Shown here: piece after piece, positions 1-4,828 of the stretch
How positions within the stretch are numbered: position 1 is the first letter of the stretch
Layout: each line of letters starts with the position of its first letter
NCBI GenBank assembly: GCA_003140115.1
Contig: PLIQ01000248.1
Span: 3,792-9,930, forward strand
Source: Actinomycetota bacterium
Lineage (GTDB): Bacteria; Actinomycetota; Actinomycetes; Streptosporangiales; Streptosporangiaceae
Direction: 5' to 3'
Length of the DNA: 6,139 nt
Program-made: the position numbers and the translations under genes
The notes under the pieces: generated by a model
The model's input: only the letters and a program-made list of their open reading frames with translations
What the model was told of the DNA's origin: nothing
Databases searched by the model: none

Positions 1-29
1 CATGTCTGTCACCCGTTTCCACCTCGGAA

Positions 30-73
30 GGTCAACGAAGTGTTGACCGGAAGGCGTCAACATATCATTGACC
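30..73 (+). promoter_or_regulatory. Twin dyad operator upstream of the first HTH gene
   Basis: Two tandem inverted repeats are visible. The first is GGTCAAC-N5-GTTGACC at 30-48, with perfect 7-base arms. The second is GTCAAC-N5-ATTGAC at 56-72, with one mismatch. Their centres are 25 bp apart, so a dimeric regulator would bind both on nearly the same helical face. The right arms contain TTGACC (43-48 and 68-73), which resembles a -35 hexamer. After the second, TACGCT (89-94) could be a -10 box, though the 15-base spacer is short. The elements share the GTCA...TGAC core with the pair before the next gene. The likely binder is the HTH protein encoded just downstream, or its paralogue; this is inference. 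Confidence 0.6.
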
Positions 74-97
74 GACGCCGGTTGTCGATACGCTGTG

Positions 98-400
98 ATG
101 GTGGCCCCAAAGAATCCCGTCAGGCGGATCACCGCGGCGCTCGGCGCGCTGGACATCGCCGACGGACCGATGAGCAGGCTCGACGCTGCCCGGCGACTGC
201 GAGAAGCGGCAGAGGAGCTGGAGGCCGCCCAGATTGAGACCGCCCGCAAGGCCGGTGCCACCTGGAATGAGATCGGCGCGTGCTACGGACTGACCAAGCA
301 AGGCGCCCAGCAACGCTTCCGGGCGGCGCGCGCCCAGGCGCAGGCCGATCCTGAGCCGCCGCGCAGGAAGAAGGCCGGTCCCGTGGCTCCGCCCGAGTGA
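98..400 (+). CDS. Small HTH DNA-binding protein, ClpC2-HTH-like (first paralogue)
   Basis: This encodes about 100 residues. A charged Ala/Glu-rich helix (about residues 27-50) leads into a helix-turn-helix around residues 51-75. The core pattern is W56-x2-I59-G60, G64, then TKQ-x-A-Q-x-R-F (66-74). From memory this closely matches the HTH at the N-terminus of mycobacterial ClpC2 proteins and related small actinobacterial regulators. The C-terminal tail (81-100) is Pro/Lys-rich and probably disordered. The start is unresolved: ATG 98 is used here, TTG 68 would add 10 residues but sits inside an operator, and GTG 101 lies 6 bases after a possible -10 box and would suit a leaderless transcript. 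No convincing Shine-Dalgarno sequence is visible. The protein is similar to the product at 476-673, so the pair look like a tandem duplication. It probably represses its own promoter, given the twin dyads upstream. No catalytic domain is present. Confidence 0.82.
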   Translation: MVAPKNPVRRITAALGALDIADGPMSRLDAARRLREAAEELEAAQIETARKAGATWNEIGACYGLTKQGAQQRFRAARAQAQADPEPPRRKKAGPVAPPE

Positions 401-428
401 GTGCGGCCCGGTTAGTCCGCGAACGGAG

Positions 429-474
429 CTGTCAGTTTGATTTGACACGATCGTTTGTCAGTCTAAACTGACAG
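429..474 (+). promoter_or_regulatory. Promoter overlapped by twin dyad operators, second HTH-ClpN operon
   Basis: TTGACA (442-447) and TAAACT (464-469) are separated by 16 bases and make a good vegetative-type promoter. Transcription would begin at about 476, which is the A of the ATG, so the mRNA is probably leaderless. Two dyads overlap the promoter. TGTCAGTTTGATTTGACA (430-447) covers the -35 box. TGTCAGTCTAAACTGACA (456-473) covers the -10 box and has perfect 7-base arms. Their centres are 26 bp apart. The outermost arms, CTGTCAGTTT (429-438) and AAACTGACAG (465-474), are also perfect complements. A bound regulator would block RNA polymerase directly. Autorepression by the HTH protein encoded next is the simplest reading. 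Confidence 0.75.
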
Positions 475-475
475 C

Positions 476-673
476 ATGAGTTCGGAAGGATCTCCGGCAG
501 CGGACCCGGCGGTGGGGCTGCGCGCGGTGCTGGCCCTGCGCCGGCTCGCGGAACGGGTAGAGGCCGAGCAGGTCGCCTCGGCCCGGGACCAGGGATGGTC
601 GTGGCAGCAGATCGCGGACGTGCTCGGCATGACCCGCCAGTCCGTGCACGCCAAGTACGGAGGAACACCATGA
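476..673 (+). CDS. Small HTH DNA-binding protein coupled to ClpN gene (second paralogue)
   Basis: This encodes a 65-residue protein. An N-terminal amphipathic helix (about 14-37) is followed by a helix-turn-helix at about 38-61, with W43-x2-I46-A47, G51 and T53-R54-Q55 followed by the recognition helix. It aligns without gaps to the HTH of the upstream protein (98-400) over roughly 40 residues, but it lacks that protein's long N- and C-terminal extensions. The ATG sits 6 bases after a -10 box with no Shine-Dalgarno sequence, so translation is probably leaderless. Its stop overlaps the ATG of the ClpN gene by four bases (ATGA), and a GGAGGA at its 3' end serves that gene. The two products are therefore probably made in linked amounts and may interact. 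The predicted role is autoregulator of this operon through the dyads at 429-474; this is inference. Confidence 0.85.
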   Translation: MSSEGSPAADPAVGLRAVLALRRLAERVEAEQVASARDQGWSWQQIADVLGMTRQSVHAKYGGTP

Positions 674-1179
674 TGATCAGGCGGCGGGCCCAGCAGCGCG
701 CGGCGCAGGCCAGGGACCAGCGGTACGGCCCGGACTACACGTTCGGCGCCACCTACTACGACGCCAGGGACGAGGCGATCCGGCGCGGGGACCGGACGAT
801 CGGGACCGAGCACCTGGTCCTGGCCCTGCTCACCGACCCGGCCTCGCCGACGGCCCGGGCGCTCGGCTGCGACCTGGACTCCGCCCGCCGGGCGCTGGAC
901 ACGCTGGACAGCCAGGCGCTGGCCGCGATCGGCGTGCAGCCGGGGATCACCGCCGGGCCGGTCGCGGTGCGCGTGACCGGACGGCTGCGGCTGACCCCGG
1001 CGGCCAAGGCGGTCTTCACCGGGATCCGCGACGCCCGCGGCAACCGCGAGGCCGGCCCCGGGATCGTGCTCAACGCCCTGCTCGACCTGCCCCGCTCCGA
1101 CCCCGCGGCCGAACTCCTGGCCGCGCTGGGCGTTGATGCGCAGGCGGCGCGAGAGCGCCTACCGGCTACTGGGGGGTGA
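670..1179 (+). CDS. Stand-alone Clp N-terminal (Clp repeat) domain protein
   Basis: This encodes 169 residues. After a basic start (1-20) come two Clp repeats, at about residues 25-80 and 107-165. The first has the classic I44-G-T-E-H48-L followed by LALL and a P-rich turn, then LG-x-DLD. The second begins LTPAAKAVF and ends with the LLAALGVD-x4-RERL pattern. Such repeats form the N-terminal domain of ClpA/ClpC unfoldases, which binds substrates and adaptors. Here no AAA+ ATPase or IGF/L ClpP-binding region follows, so the protein cannot unfold by itself. It could be a ClpC decoy, a modulator, or the sensor partner of the HTH protein. In repeat 2 the usual His after the IG motif is absent, so that half may have diverged. 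ATG 670 is preferred because GGAGG (659-663) lies 6 bases upstream; ATG 673 is also possible. The upstream HTH gene and this ORF overlap by four bases. Confidence 0.87.
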   Translation: MMIRRRAQQRAAQARDQRYGPDYTFGATYYDARDEAIRRGDRTIGTEHLVLALLTDPASPTARALGCDLDSARRALDTLDSQALAAIGVQPGITAGPVAVRVTGRLRLTPAAKAVFTGIRDARGNREAGPGIVLNALLDLPRSDPAAELLAALGVDAQAARERLPATGG

Positions 1180-1336
1180 GGTCGAACGCTTCGGGATGGG
1201 CCCGGCGGTAGTGCTCGGTCAAGACCTCCGTGACGTTGCCGGGCCGGTACGCGACGGTTTTTTGACAGATCTGGCAGCGGGTGACCGGAAGCTGGGTAAC
1301 GGTCACGGGGAAGCGGCGGGAAGGTGACTTACTCAT
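1166..1336 (-). CDS. 56-residue C2H2-type mini zinc-finger protein
   Basis: Reading the minus strand from ATG (1336-1334) to TAG (1168-1166) gives 56 residues. The N-terminus is basic (MSKSPSRRF), followed by a Val/Thr-rich strand (10-19). A C-x2-C knuckle follows (Cys21, Cys24), and then E41-H42-YRRA-H47 supplies an H-x4-H pair. The 17-residue gap between second Cys and first His is longer than the 12 of a classical finger, but one zinc ion could still be bound. The family is not recognised with certainty; small actinobacterial proteins of this kind are usually annotated as hypothetical. The third codon position is consistently G/C and there is no Shine-Dalgarno sequence, only GAAG 6 bases upstream. 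Its last 14 bases overlap the end of the ClpN gene on the opposite strand. A role in DNA, RNA or protein binding is inference. Confidence 0.7.
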   Translation of the reverse strand: MSKSPSRRFPVTVTQLPVTRCQICQKTVAYRPGNVTEVLTEHYRRAHPEAFDLTPQ

Positions 1337-1544
1337 TTGCTTCTATGATGCCAGATACGAGGGAGTCATTGTGCACGATACTCACCCGACACGCACGTGA
1401 CGCGGCCGATGAGTACGGTCGCTCAGTGTTATGAGAGTGCATTTACAGGCTGAGTATTACCGTGTATCCCCTCTATTCGAGGTTATCCAGCTTTGGGCTT
1501 TTCGATGACCCGCGAATTTCGGTGGCCGTGCATCAGCGGGCAGG
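1337..1544. other. Intergenic stretch, AT-richer than surroundings
   Basis: No ORF with convincing coding character lies here. By eye the interval, especially about 1340-1500, is clearly less GC-rich than the flanking genes. It should hold the promoter of the minus-strand zinc-finger gene and the 3' end of the adenylate kinase transcript. ACTCA/TGAGT-like pentamers recur in both orientations (1331-1335, 1380-1384, 1410-1414, 1451-1455). CTCAG (1422-1426) pairs with CTGAG (1450-1454) across 23 bases, and CACGTG (1394-1399) and GTGCAC (1371-1376) are perfect palindromes. No GC stem followed by a T-run was found, so no intrinsic terminator is called. Function unknown. Confidence 0.5.
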
Positions 1545-2162
1545 CTAGGTGTGCTCCGGCGCCTGCTGCCGCAACGTGCTTTGACTGGTCCACGTGGCGA
1601 AGTCCGCCAGCTTCTGCAGACGGGCGAGGATTTCGGTGTGCACGGCATCCGGCGGCTGGGCCCCGTCCACGGTGAACATCCATTCCCGGCCTGCGTAGTA
1701 CTCCAGCAACGGCACCGTCTTGTCCAGATATACCTGCAGGCGGTGCTCGATAACGGCCTCGGTATCGTCCTGGCCACGGTGCCGGGCGAGGAGCCGGCGT
1801 ACTAGCTCCTCGCGTGCGACGTCGAGGTGGACCGCGGCCTGCACCTCAACGCCGAGGGCGAGAGCCGTAGGGAAGGACGCCTGCGCCTGCTCGACGGTGC
1901 GCGGGAACCCGTCCAGGACGTAGCCGCCGGCCGCCGCCGCGGCGACGACGGGTTTGCGCAGCATATCCATGACCACGCCATCGGGAACCAGATCGCCGTT
2001 GCTGACGTAGGACTTGATCGTCTGCCCGAGCGACGTCTCGTCCTTGACGTGCTGTCGCAGCAGGTCGCCACTGGAGATATGGGCAATGCCGAACCGCTGG
2101 GCCAGTCGCTCAGCCTGGGTTCCCTTGCCGGCGCCAGGAGCGCCGATCAGCAGAAGGCGCAT
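1545..2162 (-). CDS. adk: Adenylate kinase, short-LID form
   Basis: This encodes 205 residues. The enzyme converts ATP + AMP to two ADP in the cytosol, balancing adenylate pools. The P-loop G7-APGAGKGT15 is intact. The AMP-binding segment I29-SSGDLLR36 is close to the usual ISTGDLLR, with Ser in place of Thr. DGFPRT (84-89) and the QDD-T-x3-I-x2-RL-x2-Y region (131-145) with the LLEYY motif (152-156) are present. The LID is the short zinc-free type, as in mycobacterial Adk (about 181 residues). This protein carries an extra tail of about 20 residues (about 186-205) unlike that model. ATG 2162 is chosen because the family N-terminus begins exactly there; upstream GGGTGA on the minus strand is a modest ribosome site. 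In most actinobacteria adk lies between secY and map. Neither neighbour is present here, so this may be a second, accessory copy. Confidence 0.93.
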   Translation of the reverse strand: MRLLLIGAPGAGKGTQAERLAQRFGIAHISSGDLLRQHVKDETSLGQTIKSYVSNGDLVPDGVVMDMLRKPVVAAAAAGGYVLDGFPRTVEQAQASFPTALALGVEVQAAVHLDVAREELVRRLLARHRGQDDTEAVIEHRLQVYLDKTVPLLEYYAGREWMFTVDGAQPPDAVHTEILARLQKLADFATWTSQSTLRQQAPEHT

Positions 2163-2253
2163 CTGATCACCCGCATCCGCCCTGGCCGCGCCGGGCCAGG
2201 CGGCGTGCACGTGGTTGGCGCGCACATGGCGAGCGTCCTCATGGCCAGATCGT

Positions 2254-2278
2254 CCTATAGTTTTCCCCCGTTCAGCAA
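2254..2278 (-). promoter_or_regulatory. Possible promoter for adenylate kinase gene
   Basis: On the minus strand TATAGG (2259-2254) is the best -10-like hexamer upstream of the kinase gene, about 90 bases before its ATG. TTGCTG (2278-2273) is -35-like, but the spacer is only 13 bases, too short for a standard vegetative promoter. GGGTTG three bases further upstream would give a 16-base spacer with a poor -35 match. The assignment is weak. The implied leader of about 85 bases shows no recognisable riboswitch. Confidence 0.22.
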
Positions 2279-2319
2279 CCCGACGTGCCCGCAGCCCCCG
2301 CCGTTCAGGCTTCGTAGCG

Positions 2320-2357
2320 GCAATTCATTGCTTGTTTCCGGGGGCAAGCGTAGCTTG
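2320..2357 (+). promoter_or_regulatory. Likely promoter with overlapping palindromes upstream of acyl-CoA synthetase
   Basis: TTGCTT (2328-2333) and TAGCTT (2351-2356) are spaced by 17 bases and lie 45 bases before the synthetase ATG. Three short dyads overlap them. GCAAT-TC-ATTGC (2320-2331) covers the -35 edge. GCTTG (2330-2334) pairs with CAAGC (2345-2349). CAAGC-GTA-GCTTG (2345-2357) is a perfect palindrome lying over the -10 box. The shared CAAGC/GCTTG arm occurs three times and could be a half-site for a repressor or activator of propionate/acetate use. No regulator gene for it is recognisable here. Confidence 0.4.
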
Positions 2358-2400
2358 GCAGCACTGGGACGTCTGGACGGGTAGTGAGGGGCGTGCGGCT

Positions 2401-4287
2401 ATGGGCCGGTACACCGAGACGTTCCGCCAGAGCATCGACGACCCTGACGGATTCTGGGGCGGCGCCGTGCCGGGCATCGACTGGTACCGCGAGCCGGAGG
2501 TGGTGCTGGACAGGTCCAGTCCGCCGTTCTACCGCTGGTTCTCCGACGGCGTGCTGAACACCTGCTTCAACGCGGTGGACCGGCACGTGCGCGATGGCCG
2601 CGGCGATCAGGCCGCGCTGATCTACGACAGCCCGGTGACCGGCACCAGCCGGACGCTGACCTACCGGCAGCTGCAGGATCAGGTCGCGCGGTTCGCCGGA
2701 GTGCTGCGGGGCCTGGGGACCGAAGCCGGGGACCGGGTGGTGATCTACATGCCGATGATCCCCGAGGCGGTCATCGCCATGCTGGCGTGTGCCCGGATCG
2801 GCGCCGTGCACTCGGTGGTGTTCGGCGGTTTCGCGGCGCCGGAGCTGGCCGCCCGGATCGACGACGCGGCCCCCAAGGTCGTGGTGTCGGCGTCCTGCGG
2901 GATCGAAGTCAGCCGGGTCCTGGAGTACATGCCGATCCTGGAGCGGGCGATCGGGCTGTCGAGCCGCAAACCGCGTTCGTGTGTCATCCTGCAGCGCCCG
3001 CAGGCACCCGCGGCGCTGGTCGAGGGCCGGGACCTGGACTGGGAGCAGGCGATCGCCGCGGCCGAGCCGGCCGACTGCGTCCCGGTCGCGGCCACCGATC
3101 CGCTGTACATCTTGTACACCTCGGGCACCACCGGCAAACCCAAGGGGGTAGTACGCGACAACGGGGGCCACGCGGTCGCGCTGCGCTGGAGCATGCAGTA
3201 CCTCTACGACACCCATCCGGGGGAGGTGTTCTGGGCGGCCTCCGATATCGGCTGGGTGGTCGGGCATTCCTACATCGTGTACGGCCCGTTGCTGGCCGGG
3301 TGCACCACGGTGCTGTACGAAGGCAAGCCGGTCGGGACGCCTGATGCCGGGGCGTTCTGGCGGGTGGTCGCCGAGCACAAGGTCAAGACGTTGTTCACCG
3401 CGCCCACTGCGTTCCGCGCGATCAAGAAGGAGGACCCGGCGGGCGACCTGGCCAGCAAGTACGACCTGTCCGGCTTCCGGTACCTGTTCCTGGCCGGGGA
3501 ACGGCTCGATCCGGAAACCTACCGCTGGGCCGGCGACCTGCTCGGCATCCCGGTGATCGACCACTGGTGGCAGACCGAGACCGGCTGGGCGATCGCGGCC
3601 GACCTGATGGGACTGGACCCCATGACCACCAAGCCCGGTTCGCCCACGGTGCCGGTCCCGGGTTTCGACGTGCACATCGTCGACCCCGGCACCGGCGCCG
3701 ACGTCCCGCCGGGCAGCACCGGCGACATCGTGGTGCGGTTGCCGCTGCCACCCGGTTGCCTGCCGACCTTGTGGGGGGATGACCAGCGGTTCATCGATTC
3801 CTACCTGGTGCAGCACCCCGGTGCTTACCTCACCGGAGACGGCGGATACCGGGACAACGACGGATACCTCTACGTCATGGGCCGCACCGACGACGTCATC
3901 AACGTGGCCGGCCACCGGCTGTCCACCGGCGAAATGGAAGAGGTCCTGGCCAGCCATCCCGCCGTCGCCGAGTGCACCGTCATCGGCGTCGGCGACGCGC
4001 TCAAGGGGCAGATCCCGCGCGGGTTCGTCGTGCTCAAATCGGGCGTCGACACCGACCCCGGCGTGCTCAGCGCCGAGCTTGTCGCGCTGATCCGCGACCA
4101 GATCGGCCCCGTCGCCGCGCTGCGCAGGGTCGACATCATCACCGCGCTGCCCAAGACTCGCTCCGGCAAGATCCTCCGCAAGACCATGCGCGGCATCGCG
4201 GACGGAAACGACGAGCCCATACCGCCCACCATCGAGGACGTCGCGACCCTCGACGCGTTGCGCCCCCTGCTGACCGACGGGAGCTGA
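2401..4287 (+). CDS. prpE: Propionyl-CoA (acetyl-CoA) synthetase, PrpE/ACSS3 type
   Basis: This encodes 628 residues, the usual length for AMP-forming short-chain acyl-CoA synthetases. The enzyme activates propionate (or acetate) with ATP to an acyl-AMP, then forms acyl-CoA, releasing AMP and PPi in the cytosol. The N-terminal ACAS segment (about 1-60) precedes the AMP-binding core. YTSGTTGKPKG (239-249) is the ATP-binding loop, and WWQTETGW (389-396) is the family's adenylate/pocket motif. TGDGGYRD (478-485) with D480 and GRTDD (494-498) with R495 mark the nucleotide ribose contact and hinge. PKTRSGKILRK carries the catalytic lysine K590, which in this family is commonly controlled by acylation. 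The stretches around GWVVGHSYIVYGPLL and YEGKPVGTPDAG closely match ACSS3/PrpE and favour propionate over acetate, but specificity is unproven. ATG 2401 has GAGGGG (2386-2391) upstream with a 9-base gap. An in-frame extension from 2215 is not family-like. It is divergent from the adenylate kinase gene, which can recycle its AMP product. Confidence 0.92.
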   Translation: MGRYTETFRQSIDDPDGFWGGAVPGIDWYREPEVVLDRSSPPFYRWFSDGVLNTCFNAVDRHVRDGRGDQAALIYDSPVTGTSRTLTYRQLQDQVARFAGVLRGLGTEAGDRVVIYMPMIPEAVIAMLACARIGAVHSVVFGGFAAPELAARIDDAAPKVVVSASCGIEVSRVLEYMPILERAIGLSSRKPRSCVILQRPQAPAALVEGRDLDWEQAIAAAEPADCVPVAATDPLYILYTSGTTGKPKGVVRDNGGHAVALRWSMQYLYDTHPGEVFWAASDIGWVVGHSYIVYGPLLAGCTTVLYEGKPVGTPDAGAFWRVVAEHKVKTLFTAPTAFRAIKKEDPAGDLASKYDLSGFRYLFLAGERLDPETYRWAGDLLGIPVIDHWWQTETGWAIAADLMGLDPMTTKPGSPTVPVPGFDVHIVDPGTGADVPPGSTGDIVVRLPLPPGCLPTLWGDDQRFIDSYLVQHPGAYLTGDGGYRDNDGYLYVMGRTDDVINVAGHRLSTGEMEEVLASHPAVAECTVIGVGDALKGQIPRGFVVLKSGVDTDPGVLSAELVALIRDQIGPVAALRRVDIITALPKTRSGKILRKTMRGIADGNDEPIPPTIEDVATLDALRPLLTDGS

Positions 4288-4361
4288 GCGGGCCGCGTCC
4301 CGGAAACCTGGGCGTGGATGGTGACGGGGGGCAGGAACCACTGGTCGTTCGGCATGTCGTT

Positions 4362-4374
4362 TAGAGTTTGGTGA
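4362..4374 (+). promoter_or_regulatory. -10-like box placing a leaderless start at the S4 gene
   Basis: TAGAGT (4362-4367) fits the actinobacterial TAnnnT -10 pattern and ends 7 bases before GTG 4375. There is no Shine-Dalgarno sequence between them, so transcription probably starts at or beside the GTG and the mRNA is leaderless. No good -35 hexamer is visible at 16-18 bases. The rest of the interval after the synthetase stop (4288-4361) holds no clear terminator. Confidence 0.4.
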
Positions 4375-4755
4375 GTGGTGGGTGAGCAGACGGGGCGGGT
4401 GGACAGCTGGATCTGGTCGGTGCGGCTGGCCAGGACCCGGTCGGCCGCGTCCGGTGCGTGCCGGGCCGGGCACGTCAGGGTCAACGGGGTGAAGGTCAAG
4501 CCCGCGCATACCGTGCAGGCCGGTGATGAGGTGCGGGTGCGCGACGAAGGGCGCGAACGCATCGTGGTCGTCCAGCGCGTCATCACCAAGCGTGTCGGCG
4601 CGCCGGTGGCCGCCGAATGCTACATCGACCACAGCCCTCCCCCGCCGCCCCGTGAGGAAGCGGTCGCGGTCGCGGTCCGCGACCGCGGCGCGGGCCGTCC
4701 GACCAAGCGCGAGCGCCGCAGTATCGAGAAGTTGCTCGGGCGGTCGACGCGCTGA
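4375..4755 (+). CDS. S4-domain RNA-binding protein, Hsp15-like
   Basis: This encodes 126 residues, close to E. coli Hsp15 (133). The S4 RNA-binding fold spans about residues 8-55: R8-VD-x-W-x-W opens it, a helix with the T21-R-x-A-A pattern follows, and then G32-x-V-x-V-N-G and the KP-x-H-x-V-x-AGDEVRV hairpin. A basic C-terminal tail (about 107-126) has GRPTKRERR, a segment usual in this family. Hsp15 binds stalled 50S subunits that carry nascent tRNA and helps recycle them after heat shock. The same role here is inferred from homology. A Pro-rich linker (88-92) and an Ala-Val repeat (about 96-101) separate the domain from the tail. GTG 4375 is chosen from the preceding -10-like box; GTG 4378 is equally in frame. 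It lies 73 bases upstream of the LuxR-type gene on the same strand but shares no obvious function with it. Confidence 0.88.
   Translation: MVGEQTGRVDSWIWSVRLARTRSAASGACRAGHVRVNGVKVKPAHTVQAGDEVRVRDEGRERIVVVQRVITKRVGAPVAAECYIDHSPPPPPREEAVAVAVRDRGAGRPTKRERRSIEKLLGRSTR
4665..4687 (+). repeat. Long inverted repeat inside the S4 gene
   Basis: CGCGGTCGCGG (4665-4675) is followed by one T and then by its exact reverse complement (4677-4687), giving 11-base arms around a single base. As RNA it would fold into a very stable hairpin of about ten pairs. It encodes the Val-Ala-Val-Arg-Asp-Arg linker before the basic tail. The left side is also a GGTCGC direct repeat, which suggests origin by slippage. 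No T-run follows, so it is not called as a terminator. Confidence 0.6.
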
Positions 4756-4763
4756 TGCCCTCG

Positions 4764-4823
4764 CTAGCAGTAAGGCCGCTTGGTGGTACCGTCAGCGACG
4801 TTACGGGCCAGGACTTAGGAGGG
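4764..4823 (+). promoter_or_regulatory. Intergenic region with possible -10 box and strong ribosome site
   Basis: TACCGT (4787-4792) fits the TAnnnT -10 pattern, with TAGCAG 17 bases upstream as only a poor -35 match. The strong Shine-Dalgarno sequence AGGAGGG (4817-4823) is unambiguous and decides the start of the next gene. AGGAGG lies 6 bases from ATG 4829 but only 3 from ATG 4826. Independent transcription from the S4 gene is likely but not proven. Confidence 0.4.
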
Positions 4824-4828
4824 CAATG

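Noticed and set aside
1..3. CAT at the left edge could be the ATG of a divergent minus-strand gene, with GGGTGA a few bases upstream on that strand.
   Set aside because: Only one codon lies in the window, so no coding evidence can be seen.
429..474. The 10-base arms 429-438 and 465-474 read as a transcription terminator of the first HTH gene.
   Set aside because: No T-run follows, the loop is 26 bases, and the arms are better explained as outer halves of two operators that sit over a promoter.
1281..1306. GTGACCG (1281-1287) and CGGTCAC (1300-1306) as an operator related to the GTCA/TGAC dyads.
   Set aside because: They lie inside the zinc-finger coding region, where a repeated Pro-Val-Thr sequence explains the symmetry, and the orientation and spacing differ from the upstream dyads.
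2215..2400. In-frame upstream extension of the acyl-CoA synthetase.
   Set aside because: The extra 62 residues are Arg/Ser-rich and unlike the family, they cover the likely promoter, and ATG 2401 has its own ribosome site.
3870..4589. A 239-codon minus-strand frame overlapping the end of the synthetase and the S4 gene.
   Set aside because: Ser/Thr/Arg-rich composition with no motif; it is a shadow of two well-supported plus-strand genes.
2305..4632. A 775-codon open frame on the minus strand opposite the acyl-CoA synthetase and S4 genes.
   Set aside because: Its product is a low-complexity Arg/Gly/Asp/His-rich string with no family motif. It is the expected shadow of GC-rich codons in the real gene on the plus strand.
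4523..4825. In-frame upstream extension of the LuxR-type gene through the S4 gene.
   Set aside because: It is an out-of-frame shadow of the S4 gene; AGGAGGG and ATG 4829 give the start.
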